From Strongylocentrotus purpuratus (lineage: Eukaryota; Echinodermata; Echinoidea; Camarodonta; Strongylocentrotidae), in contig NW_022145601.1 of NCBI RefSeq assembly GCF_000002235.5, forward strand, positions 26,335,228 through 26,399,227: DNA of 64,000 nt, given 5' to 3'. The first letter of the stretch is position 1; every line of letters starts with the position of its first letter. The notes beneath the pieces are model-generated. The model saw only the letters and a program-made list of their open reading frames with translations, was not told the origin of the DNA and made no database searches. Of this stretch, positions 1-23,678 are shown one piece after another. A program made the translations under genes and the position numbers.

Positions 1-1475
1 GGCCAAAATTTGATGATAAAAATTAAAGATCATTTCAAAGACAACATCAAGACAGCCCTAGCAGACCAACGGAGAGGAAATTTTATCTACTGTTCCGTAC
101 TCTCTGAAGAAGAGGCAAGGGCCCGTCTAGATAAAGATTCCATAAGATACGAGGAGGACAGCAAATTGAGATGTGCTGCCCTTCATCTCTGATCTGAAAT
201 CTTGAAGGTTCCAAAGACAAATACACCTAAACCTGTCACAGTCCCAAACTGGAAGGAGTGCGCTGCACAGATACCAGGACAGTTAGCTTTGTTTTTTTAG
301 AACTCTCCTTTGTGGTATGGGATCAAGTTGCAGGGCACAAAAAGAATCAGTTGAGCGACAGGTAAATGGCATGTCATCTGATGCGACATACAAAGTGACA
401 CAAGGTTCCACAAGACCTTGGAAAAACACAGTGCTTGGTCTAGGATTGGCATCACTGACTCCTAGGATCCAAGATAGCCCTGCAGGTTTGAACAGATCAG
501 GACACTGTATAAGTTGTAGTGAAACCAAAGGAATTGAGAGTGAATTTGCCTTTTCCGTTGCAGATGACCAACATAAGCCGTTCAGCAGCGTTTCACCCGT
601 TTTTATTTACAACCTGAACAACACATGATTATTTTATATTTATGATCTCACGATCTATCTTTTGCATCTATTTTCGTATATAATTATATATATATCTTAT
701 GTCGTTTATGTATATTGTGTAAAGTTAAGTATTATACCATCAACTAATGAGGAGAGCCTCCTACAGAAACTCAGTTTCTTTTGGTAATTGTCAGGCATTA
801 GTTGATGACTTTTTCCTGGTATTGTATTTATTATTGTAATTTGTTTTCTTGTGTTCTTTGTTATACTCCTTTATGTTCCTGGAAATGAAATGAAATAAAT
901 GATGCTCCAGATGGCATTGCCCTTCTATAGGGATTGTTATCGTCAACCGATACCAATACCGATATGAACGTGATCGTGATCGGGAGTTGTAAAAATGGAC
1001 AGTTGTCTGTGATATTCTTATCGTTGTTTCGGAGGCCGTTGTAGCCTGATTAAAGGTGTTTTAATGTCCAATTCCTGTCTGATCTCTGATCATACCAGTT
1101 TGTATCTAGTGAATCCCTACACTTCAACCAAACTTGGCAACAGCTAGCGCCTAGGACAACAACGATGCCAACGTGGAGACGCTGGATGGAAAGGAGACAT
1201 TCCATGCAACTGTTGGTCACACATACCCGAACATGATAGAAGATGACCAGCATGTCAATATCAATGAACCAATATTTCGAGAGGGAAAGAACCAACGTAT
1301 ATTTGTTGGGAAGGATTGAGAGATACCAGACTTCAGGGTGTCCCTCAAGAAGGCCAAATTTGTCAGCACTGATGCGGCAGCAGGAAGCATGAGAGCAGTC
1401 TAATTGACATCCAAGTCGTGCTATGTCTCTGGTGGACACTCAAATTTCAGTGACAGAGTTGACAGCAGGCACTGG
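1..1475 (+). mobile_element. Relic of an uncharacterised transposon-like gene family (N-terminal half), cut by the window edge
   Basis: Broken reading frames contain blocks I recall from a large invertebrate family of unnamed transposon-associated proteins: MSSDATYKVTQG, VLGLGLASLT, NRSGHCISC (about 370-520), then NVETLDGKETFHATVGHTY and REGKNQRIFVGK (about 1160-1320). Another segment, probably a LINE tail, lies between them (about 605-1060). The copy is heavily decayed. It seems to be the N-terminal counterpart of the protein relic at 9041-11905. The family name is unknown to me. Confidence 0.55.
605..905 (+). mobile_element. Probable LINE 3' tail inserted in the relic gene
   Basis: An AT-rich stretch that interrupts the flanking relic ORF and ends in an AAATGAAATGAAATAAATG-type repeat, as CR1/L2-like LINE tails do. 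It contains a stem from CATCAACTAATG (741-752) and CATTAGTTGATG (796-807). No reverse transcriptase sequence remains. Confidence 0.35.
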
Positions 1476-1691
1476 TGGATCACTATCCGCATATAAGGAC
1501 CACCTCCTTTCTGGCTGCTACCAGTCTTAGCAATTTCCTTTGTATTATTCGTGTTTGTAAATTGATTCTGTGCATTTCTGTTTTATCTATGTTAGTAATT
1601 GTAATTGTGCGAAAATTTGTATGCTGCTTTTGTTTTACTCTGTATGTTTTTTATTGCTTGGCAAAATAAATTGAATTGAATTGAATTGAAC
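1476..1691 (+). mobile_element. Probable CR1/L2-like LINE 3' tail
   Basis: A non-coding, T-rich stretch ending AATAAATTGAATTGAATTG (about 1666-1690). This simple tail recurs at 41270-41290 and 52490-52510 in the window, as expected for the 3' ends of a LINE family. Confidence 0.4.
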
Positions 1692-1899
1692 AATCTACTG
1701 AGTCTCAGGACATCAGTGCATTGGAATTGGGATTACGATCTAGCCAAGCATCTAATGAAGATCTAAGCAAGGCGTCTCATTTGAAAGCAGCCTCTTCTCG
1801 AACCTCGAGATCAGTATCTGAAATGAGTCTCAGTATCAGTTGGCAGCAGACAAGATTGAAACAATCGAAAAGGTTATTATGGAGCACTAAACAGATACA

Positions 1900-3035
1900 C
1901 AGGAAAACTAGATGGAACTTCGACTGCGCGCAGTCGAAAATGTGCCTCCGTCATAGAGCAATTTTACAAACCAAAACAGAAGAAATTTTTCGAATTCAAG
2001 TTCAATTGTAATCCATTAACAGGTTCTCAGAATATTGTGATTACGAGCTATTTTTGCATACATGAGCCAATGACCTTTGACCTTATGAACCAAGAATCTA
2101 CTCAGTTCATTGGCTCTGCAAGAAACATACATGACCTAAGTTGGCAGGAATCCATCAATCGGTTCTTGAGATAACGCGATCACGAGCTGTTTTTGCATAC
2201 ATAATGTGCCCTGTGGCCTTTGACCTTTGATCTTGTGACCCCTACATCTAATCAGTTCATCGGCTCTGCAAGTAACATACATGACCTAAGTTTGGCAGCA
2301 ATCTATCAATCGGTTCTTCAGATAACGCGATCACAAGCTCGTTTTGCATACATAATGAGCCCTGTGGCCTTTGACCTTTGACCTCGTGACCTCAAAATCT
2401 AATCAGTTTTTCGGCTTTGCAAGTAACATACATGACCAAAGTTTGGCAGCAATCCATCAATCGGTTCTTCAGATAACGCGATCACGAGCTCGTTTTGCAT
2501 ACATAATGAGCCCTGTGACCTTTGACCTTTGACCTCGTGACCCCAAAATCTAATCAGTTCATCGGCTCTACAAGATACATACATGACCAAAGTTTGGCAG
2601 GAATCCATCAATCGGTTCTTCAGATAACGCGATCATGAGCTCGTTTTGCATACATAATGAGCCCTGTGACCTTTGACCTTTGACCTCGTGACCCCAAAAT
2701 CTAATCAGTTCATCGGCTCTACAAGATACATACATGATCAAAGTTTGGCAGGAATCCATCAACCAGTTCTTCAGATAACGCGATCACGAGCTCGTTTTGC
2801 ATACATAATGAGCCCTGTGACCTTTGACCTTTGACCTCGTAACCCCAAAATCTAATCAGTTCATCGGCTCTACAAGATACATACATGACCAAAGTTTGGC
2901 AGGAATCCATCAACCAGTTCTTCAGATAACGCGATCACGAGAACGGGACGTACGTACGTACGTACGGACGTACGGACGGACGGACAACCCGAAAACATAA
3001 TGCCTCCGGCTACTTCGTACCGGAGGCATAAAAAT
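1900..3035. mobile_element. Non-autonomous Helentron-like repeat: palindrome, 151-bp tandem array, terminal hairpin
   Basis: The left part has a perfect 20-bp palindrome, TTCGACTGCGCGCAGTCGAA (1919-1938). An array of about six 151-bp units follows (about 2025-2940), then an ACGT/GGAC microsatellite (2949-2985), then a hairpin with arms ATGCCTCCGG and CCGGAGGCAT (3000-3029). Palindrome, central tandem repeat and 3' hairpin is the layout known for Helentron-associated elements. No protein is encoded. The exact ends are not defined, so the class is inference. Confidence 0.5.
2025..2940. repeat. 151-bp tandem repeat, about six units, each with DR1-type nuclear receptor sites
   Basis: The word AACGCGATCACGAGCT recurs at about 2174, 2325, 2475, 2626, 2777 and 2928. 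Most units contain TGACCTTTGACCT, which is the perfect DR1 AGGTCAAAGGTCA on the minus strand; some have three half-sites in a row. The open frames across it exist only because of the repetition. Confidence 0.9.
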
Positions 3036-3110
3036 TTGCTCTGGAAAGGTCCAAAAGAGCTCTGTAAATATTGAGGGGAGTAAAAGCTCTAAATAAAATC
3101 AAGACGCCAG

Positions 3111-3866
3111 GTGTATGGACACTTTGACCAGCTATTGACCGACCTGCATAAGGAGGATGCAAAGGGCTACAAAAACTACTTGAGAATTCCACCTGACCTG
3201 TTTGAAGAGATGGTTGAAAACGTGACCCCTCATCTCAAGAAACATACCACATTTATGAGAAAACCACTAAAAGTTGGACTCAAATTGGCTGCTACCCTCT
3301 GACATTTAGCCACCGGAAATTCATATGCTAGCTTACAATACAGCTTTCGAGTTGACGAGAGCACAATCTCGAAGTTTGTACTGGAAGTATGCGCTGCAAT
3401 AATTGAGGTCTACCCTAAGGGTGAGATGCTCAGTTGTCCAAAGACAGGAGATCAATGGAAGGCTGTGGCTCAGAAGTTCAGCAGCAGATGGAACTACCAC
3501 AATTGCTTGGGAGCTGTTGATGGCAAGCACGTTCCAATTAAAAAGCCACCAAAATCTGGATCTTTGTTTTATAACTACAAAGGATTCCACAGCATTGTAC
3601 TAATGACAGTTGCAGATGCAGGATAAAAGTATGTAGATGTTGGAGCAGAAGGTCGAGCATCCGACGGAGGAACTTGGAATCACTGCAATTTGCACGAGGC
3701 AGTAGATGAAGACAGAGCAGGTCTGCCTCAGCCAGAAACCATTCCCAACGATGACAAGCCCATCCCATACCACTTTGTTGGTGATGATGCCTTTGCTCTC
3801 AAACTGTGGCTGATGAAACCCTTTTCCCATCGGTCCCAAGAGCAACCAAGAAGGGGGTTGATATGT
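3111..3866 (+). pseudogene. Harbinger transposase (DDE_Tnp_4 type), broken
   Basis: One frame carries YLRIPPDLFEEMVENVTPHL, a HLATGNSY block, an NCLGAVDGKHVPI block (first catalytic Asp), VDVGAEGRASDGG (second Asp) and FVGDDAFALKLWLMKPF, all typical of Harbinger transposases. The frame is interrupted by TGA at 3300-3302 and TAA at 3624-3626. The C-terminal ENAFGIL-type block with the catalytic Glu is absent: the sequence runs straight into the opposing gene, which implies an internal deletion. The N-terminus before 3111 is also not recognisable. Confidence 0.85.
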
Positions 3867-3906
3867 AATATGGGCACGGCTAGCCGAGTGTCTAAAGAAA
3901 AGACAC

Positions 3907-4238
3907 TTACCAGTTGCAGGGGGGTCAAGTTGGGCTCCTGCTTGAGTCCATAGTCTTGTCTTAGCGGCTGTATTCAACCACTCCTTTTGCTTGTTGTCAT
4001 ATAGTTGTGGTTTCTCTTTGATGTAGTCAGCTACAATCTGTCTAGCCTCATCTGTCCAGTTGAAGACTGAGATATTCTTTGTTGACCCACTATATCTCTT
4101 CTTGCCATTGTTTTGCGCCTTACAGGGACTGCGCTGTGGTTTAGTGTGATCCCCAACAATCTGCTGCTTTACAACTTCAGGCATTTCAGCCTCAGAAGAG
4201 GAAGAGCTACTAGTAATTGATGCCATGCTGGATTCCAT
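3907..4238 (-). pseudogene. MADF/Myb-SANT-like DNA-binding partner of the Harbinger transposase
   Basis: It starts MESSMASITSSSSSSEAEM at 4238. A helical DNA-binding stretch follows, including WTDEARQIVADYIKEKPQLY and EWLNTAAKTRLW, which resembles a MADF domain (PxLYD core). A GTAAGTG donor at 3906 could begin an intron; reading past it leads into unrelated frame. Harbinger elements usually encode such a protein to bring the transposase to the nucleus and DNA. Truncated or spliced here. Confidence 0.65.
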
Positions 4239-4885
4239 GATGAAACGTGATTTGTGACAACCTTTCTTGAACATGTATTGCGCATGCGTAGACCATGCGC
4301 AAGTAATGTGAAAACTGTGCGGGAAGTATACGCAGCCGATGCGGGAAGTATGCGCAGCCGTCGTGAACTGGTCGTAAACATGCGTGCCACTCGGGCATTC
4401 GCACGCACCGGTCAGTACCGACACTGGTAGGATATGCTTAGTTCGCGAAGTGTTCACGAAAGTTATCCACCAAATTAATCGTGCCAAAATTTTGAATATT
4501 TTGAAAATTCTGCCACGCATTTCAAGCCTTGTCCTGCTTTGGCCCTCATCCTACGCATTTTCTGCAAACGCTTCCCGTTTTGCAAGAACGTGGCATGAAA
4601 CAAAATGCCCGATTGGCCCCGAGTGCCACGTGAAAGACACAGTCTCGTCATGCTACAGCCCCTTTAAAAGCTGCGTTTCTTAAAGCATACCACACAGCAT
4701 ATTTTAGTATAAGACCATATGACGAACAGGTCAGTGACTACTTGTAGGACCTTTCTTGTGTGCAGCTACTTTTTCATCCCCAAATGCCATTGATTTAGTG
4801 CAAATAACAACCCCCAAAACGCCTCAGTTTACTACAACAATGTGTTCATTTTTCAAAAGGTGTGATTCTAATTACGACTACATAC

Positions 4886-18046
<13,161 letters not shown>

Positions 18047-18048
18047 CT

Positions 18049-18880
18049 GTTCAGGATTTAAAAAATAAGGACATGATCAATGCTTTATTTCTTTTAAAAG
18101 AGATAACTTTTACAATCTTCCTTTTGTCATCGCTGCCTATTTGTAATAGTTCCAGGATATCCCAAATTTGGGTACACTAATTACAACAAAAAAAGGATGA
18201 GGAACTTTAACTTTGGAGTTGTATTAGCTTCCTGATATCATCAGTACATAGTTACCCATGAGTAGGTCAGGTTTCCCTGATTAGTGATTACATTTTTTTT
18301 TCCCTATCTATTTTCTGATTGGGGAGTGGGAGACCTATACAAGTTGTATGGAAAAGAAATCCTCCACTCTTTCTTTGAGACGTGGTAGAATTTGACATAC
18401 CTTCTCCCAGTAAGAATTAAGCTTGCAACTGATGCCAATCAGCAGTTCAGCACAATGAAGAAATTTCTAGTTCTACAATGGTATCCCTGTCAACACTAAC
18501 AGTAGATTTTCATCTCTTGCTAAGTGTTTACCACATTGGAAGTGGTTTTAGTGAAATGGTAATAAGAAGAAGTTTTTATCCTCAGGTCAATATATCATAA
18601 ATCTTTTAAGACTTTAAGATAAATGTTTATGACGGCTAGTGCTGTTTGATGCATACATTCAATCAAATCCAAAGGCAAAAGTACCTTTTCAAAATCAAAC
18701 AATGTTAAGATTGAAAAACTGCATGCACATCCCTAGCAAGTCAAATCATGAATTAATTTATTCAAATTTTTTTCTATTAGACTGGCAAGTTGTACTGAAA
18801 TGTTCGTTGATATATTATATGTGTGTACTGTGTACCTATGCTTAGTGTTTGTCAGTTAACGTGTGAATTAGTGCGTCACC
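18049..18880. other. First enolase intron, nothing recognised
   Basis: AT-rich intron between the likely non-coding exon and the first coding exon. No ORF resembles a known protein. Confidence 0.45.
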
Positions 18881-18884
18881 TGTA

Positions 18885-19260
18885 TTTTCATGGACGATCC
18901 TTATTACTGATCTTGGCTATGCAAAAAAAAAAGGATTTCGCGATGATGCTCCATGATGCATTCCGCGATGATGCTCCATGATGCATGTATCGATCACTTA
19001 CGCAGCACAGAGACTTTCACATTTAATGATAAATCCTCGAGAAGACGGACAACTCGTAGAATTAGACGGAAAACTGGGGGTATTTGATTACGCACAATTC
19101 TTTTTTGCATTGCCAGCTCGCGTTATCAGTAACTCTACACCCATAGAGGGCCGAGGAAAAAAGATTGACAATCCTTTTTCTTTTTTTTAATGATGCAATT
19201 TGTCCGCGTTTGCGAGGATATCCTCGTTTATGCGGACGATCCTTATTCTCGGACCAGTGC
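18885..19260. repeat. Relic repeat shared with 21770-22020
   Basis: ACAGAGACTTTCACATTTAA (19010-19029) and GATAAATCC..GAGAAGA recur at about 21957-22000. GGACGATCCTTATT occurs at 18892 and 19238, and a similar AATAAGGATCGTC word, inverted, at 21771. GATGATGCTCCATGATGCAT is doubled at 18941-18985. Non-coding. Confidence 0.55.
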
Positions 19261-19773
19261 CCCTACTGATCAAGATGAAAAAGTTGTTTTTAATCATTTT
19301 TAGTTTCATTTTCAGTAATTTTAGTCTTATTTACTTAGATTGTTCTGGAAGATTTTACTAATAATTAATCGTGGCCAGAATCTATAGAATAACACTTATT
19401 GTATCATAATAAAATTGTCACAAAATCGCACATCATTCCCCATGCATGCATGCTCACAAATGTAATACCTCTGCTCTGAGCTGAGCTGACTGAGCACGCT
19501 CAAAGCTCATGCACCTCGCCCCACGTCGCCCCCCGGATAATCACGACACCGCGCACGGAGTGCGGACCTTATAGTATACGACCCTGGATAATCAGCCGGT
19601 CAGCTCAACGAGTCGGCTGCTCGAGCGATTTTGCACGTACACACATCGCGAATGACATTTTTGCAAAATCATTACTGCGCAGTCGATAACAGCATCGTAA
19701 ATTTAGAAATTTGTTAATGTATAAAAACATGAATAATAGCTCAACATCACGCTTGTCTTAAAAAAATACTTAC

Positions 19774-19865
19774 AATTGCAAATTCCCGTGTAAAATAGAA
19801 TTTTAAGTGCTCTCGGTCACGTCACCTCTGTCGATGTCTGTCTCAGCTCCGGTGGTGCTTAAATG
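19774..19865 (-). other. Probable non-coding first exon and promoter-proximal region of enolase
   Basis: On the minus strand a consensus GTAAGT donor (19773-19768) ends a stretch with no long ORF. The first coding exon has its acceptor (AACAG) at 18048-18047, only 13 nt before the ATG, so an upstream non-coding exon is required, and this donor is the best candidate. A CACGTCACC-type motif lies at about 19817-19825. The transcription start is not visible; the upper limit given here is a guess. Confidence 0.45.
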
Positions 19866-20770
19866 GCAATGCATATGTAAATTTATTCAAAAGGTCAAAG
19901 GTGATGACTGTATTTTCCTGCATAAACGAGTTGTCTGCACTAATTAATCTATTTTATAAAACCTCGTTTGGTTCATGTAAATCAAATTTTAAAATATATT
20001 TTAGTAATTAATATATATATACCGTAGAAATTCATTACATGAAATCTTCAAAAGGTTATATAAATACTTTGGAGAAAATGATTTCACAGCCTGAGCCTAA
20101 TCAACGTGGAACCGGCAGAATGAGATAGTACTATAACGAATCGTCTAAAATCAAACTTGGTCCATTCAATATTCGCATATTGTTTGCATTACAAAAAAAA
20201 AATCGGGACTACATTATGGATAGCTCGTTCTCGATGGCTTTTATATACGACAAAATAATATAGAATTCCTTCTAAACTATTACACCAAATATATCACTAT
20301 GATCTACACCAAGGTGTTTGGTTTGGTTTGGTTTTAGTTTCCATATAAAAAACATATATACATACATAATTTTTATGAACATAACAAATAATGATAGAAA
20401 CTTAAATTAACAAATAATTCAGATGGATCGCTATATATGGCTCTATTCTAATAGAGCTAGGTCAAGAAGAAAGAAAGGAAAGAGAGATGAAAAGAAGTAT
20501 GCGCATGCGTGAGCATAACACAAAATAAAATATTGAATGAAAATTTATGCAGGGCCAGGGGGTTTAAATATCCAGTATATTGGACCAATCGGATTCAACG
20601 GAAGAAGAAAAAAACTTGCTCCATATGTTTTAACATTAAGAAAATTCGCTTCTATTGGACGGGCATACTATTACAGTATTACTCAATTACTTCATAATTT
20701 CAATAAGCAATGATTTTGTTTACCTATGTTCACTAACTTCACTACGTTAATATAGAAAATCAACATATTC
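19866..20770. other. Intergenic region upstream of enolase with a LINE-like tail
   Basis: GTTTGGTTTGGTTTGGTTTT at about 20317-20336 looks like the inverted AAACC-type tail of a LINE pointing to the minus strand. The rest is AT-rich without genes. Enolase control elements are probably here but cannot be named. Confidence 0.4.
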
Positions 20771-20940
20771 ATCATTTTGTCCTCTTCTTCCTCCTCCTTC
20801 TCCTAATTCTCCTCCTCCTATCTTCTTTTTCTTTCGCCTCCTTCTTAATATTTTTCTTCTTCTAGTTTCTCGAGTCTTCTCCTTCTTCTTTTTCTTCTTT
20901 TATCTTCTTATTCTTCTTGTACTTATTATCATTTCTATCA
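20770..20940. repeat. Pyrimidine-rich TCC/TTC microsatellite
   Basis: An almost uninterrupted run of CTTCCTCC and TTCTTC units on the plus strand. Confidence 0.85.
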
Positions 20941-21029
20941 TTATCAGATAAATGTTATTATTATTATTATCATCATCTTCTTTCTTATCTGTCTGAAAAT
21001 ATACAATACGAATTTAACTAACTAATTTT

Positions 21030-21140
21030 GTACATGTATGTCGGGAAACTCGGAAATAAGCCCTCGAGTTTTGATCTGATATTCTTTCATATTCTTGTGT
21101 GTTGGAGGCTTTGTGAATAAAAATCAATCAATCCATCAAG
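21030..21140 (+). mobile_element. Probable LINE 3' tail
   Basis: A short GC-moderate segment ends GTGAATAAAAATCAATCAATCC, a TCAA-type tail seen on many L2/CR1-like elements. No coding part remains. Confidence 0.35.
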
Positions 21141-21769
21141 AAAGAAAGAAAGAAGAACTTATATGTTTGTTGTCTAGCTGCACCGATCGTTCTGTTTGAG
21201 TGTTCTTCTTCCTATTTTTTTTTTTTTTGTCTCCCCTCCCCCTTTTTTCATGCTTGAGTGCATATCTTTTGTGCCGGGCATTTTTTCTTCTTTCTTTCTT
21301 CTCCGAATTTTGTTTTTGAAGTTCATTCAAAGTCCTCACCACTCCCAGACGAGGGGTCGAAAACGCAAGCAGTGTATACCAACTGTTTTGGGACGATTGT
21401 GCAGGTTCTTCGTAATAAACCGTGAACTTGATTTTTATTCCTCAAACTTGGTTTCCGATCCCGACGCCGTGGTTGCGGGTATGTAACACAAATTATGTAG
21501 TAAGCTGTGAGATACAAATGTTTTTATTGTGAAGAAACTAAGTGTTTTGTTATTGATGAATGAATCAGATGGCATCTTAGCTATATTACCACGAAGGCCA
21601 GACCGAAGGAGAAGCGCGCCGAGTCATCACCGGGGAGCTATGCCTATGACCGACGCGTCCACATCTCTCGCCCAGTCGCTCCCGTGCCGTTGCAAGCGCT
21701 GCAGTGCTGTTGGTCGGGCCGAGCACTCCTTCGCTTTCGCTAGTACGAACAGTAGGGTCGCTGGTTCGA

Positions 21770-22020
21770 GAATAAGGATCGTCTTCATAAGCGCAGACCG
21801 ATGCGCCCTCAAAAAATAAGAATCGTCCGAATTTTCGCAGACGTTACATAGACTAGAGTCTAGGCCTACTTTTGATTATCATTGGTGCATTGCTGCGAAA
21901 AATGGATTCTGCAATGATTTTATTGATGCATTTTCTATTCACTATTGACTTCGTACAGAGACTTTCACATTATAATAAGTGCGATAAATCCATGAGAAGA
22001 ACCTAGATCTACAGACAACC
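21770..22020. repeat. Second copy of the relic repeat near the enolase and RER1 5' ends
   Basis: It has the same blocks as 18885-19260 (GTACAGAGACTTTCACATTA and GATAAATCCATGAGAAGA), diverged. The family is not recognised. Confidence 0.5.
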
Positions 22021-22559
22021 CATAAAAGTAGACAGTGAACTAGACCTAGGTTTTACTAGTGCTATAGATCAGCGCGGAAACGCACGGTGCGTGCGCGCGC
22101 TTCCAATTGACTTTGTACATGCGGCCGAAAACTGGTACGCTATGCCGAAAACTGCCGAAAACTGACTCCGAAACAGTGAAAATTGAAAGGAATATTGTCA
22201 TGGCAATTCGTGATTTTTTTCTGGGATTCTTGTTTTGTTTAAATAATAATAATATTTGCTTCATGATTTGAACAAAAAATGATAATAAATAGGAAGTAAA
22301 GGGTCCAAAAAATAGGATTTTGTCTTAAGTGGCCGAAAACCGGCTCCTTTACTCTAGTTCAACAAGAAAATTAATCGTCAAAGCATTTCAGAGATATTGC
22401 GATCTAAAAATTTGATGTCCGATAAAAAAAAAAGAAGGTCTTTAAAACAACGAGACCTTACTTCACACATGGGTGTACGTGTATACAGTTGATTTATACA
22501 AAAATGTGATCCATCAAAAATTAGGTAATGTCATAATTTGCAAGGCAAGATTTAATCAG

Positions 22560-22639
22560 TCGGTACCACACTTGTTTACAATTTTGAGGGTATCTGCTTT
22601 CAAAATGAAGATTTCCAGACCTTTAATTAGGCTGTATCG
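22560..22639 (+). other. Candidate non-coding 5' exon of RER1
   Basis: The first RER1 coding exon begins at an internal acceptor (about 23665), so an upstream exon must exist. A strong donor, ATCG|GTAAGT at 22640, is the nearest good candidate; a second, GCGG|GTATGT at 21479, is possible. The start is not determinable here. Transcript data would be needed to choose between them. Confidence 0.3.
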
Positions 22640-23678
22640 GTAAGTTAATAATTTTTCAAAATGTACTCAAATGACTGCAAAATTTGCCAATCTTTTGTCA
22701 ATATTTTCACAATTTCACACCCAATTCAAAAGAAAATGTTGTCTCTGGGTAATTTCATGTTCCTCTTTCCATTGATGATAGCAGATTTTTGAAATCTTAC
22801 CAATTGTTTGAGATTGTTTGTTAGCACACTATGGTCACACCACCATACCATTACCAGTCTACTCCAGCTCCGGTTACCAGTTGTACCAGTATCACCACCT
22901 GAAAATTGAAAATTGGAATGGGCCAAAAGGCAAAAAGCCAACCAAAATAAAAAGCCGATATTGTCATTCATGTTGATCCACACAGACACACTTTTCTCAT
23001 TTTCTCCAAGTCACATCGCAAAATTTCTCAGTCAATGATATGTACATGTATTACTTGATGGGCAAATTCATACCAAAAAATATATTCACATAATGGCGCT
23101 ATATTAGTTCAGAATCATATCCAGGCTTTGACCCATAACTCCAGCGTGGAGATACCCTACTGAAAGATACCAAAAATCAACTAAATCTTCATTGGGAGTA
23201 CGAAAGGAACTTATGGAAGTATTTCCCTAATGACTGTTTGCTACAATCAGGCAAAAAAAAAAATCCCCTCTTTTTACTCATCTAGACCATATGGTTTGAT
23301 TCATAAATTATGTAATGAAAGGAAATTGATGTAATTTTCCTTTGATTTCAAAATAATATTGAAAATCAATGCGAAACTTTGAAATAGAAAGATTTATTTC
23401 AGGTAATTTGTCTGGTTTTGTGAACTACTGCGTGCGATGAGAAAGGTAATCACACTCCGATGTATGTAGAAATAGTCTCAGTAGAAATTGTAGAACAATT
23501 GACGATATATAAAGTGGGTGAGGCTTTCGGTCTAAGCGTGACCATGATTTGCACAGCACTTCCCTAAACAACTAATGGGTTATCTCGCTTCTCCCTAGGC
23601 TAAAAGATTCTGATTGACTTTCAGACATACTAACTATTGAGTGCAATTCTCTTTCTTTGTTTCAGCTACATTGCAGCC

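Larger units (their letters stand above)
3050..4665. mobile_element. Decayed PIF/Harbinger DNA transposon with its partner gene
   Basis: A plus-strand transposase and a minus-strand DNA-binding partner gene face each other, the classic two-gene Harbinger layout. A likely right terminus is AGGGGCTGTAGCATGAC read on the minus strand (about 4652-4668), with TTAA/TAA next to it, which fits a 3-bp TWA target site. The matching left terminus was not found, so the left end is probably lost or overgrown. Confidence 0.7.

Noticed and set aside
2399-2913. Minus-strand open frames with repeated MMDSCQTL..MYVSC peptides
   Set aside because: They are translations of the 151-bp tandem repeat; 151 is not a multiple of three and there is no start, splice or family support.
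3600-4520. 306-residue minus-strand open frame as one protein
   Set aside because: Only 3907-4238 looks like a protein (MADF-like). The rest is antisense to the transposase or upstream sequence.
1-4885. Remaining enolase exons (SIEDPF and after)
   Set aside because: Minus-strand reading found no such peptides; they must lie left of the window.
22726-22989. 87-residue minus-strand frame
   Set aside because: No family resemblance, and it lies in the likely RER1 5' intron without splice support.
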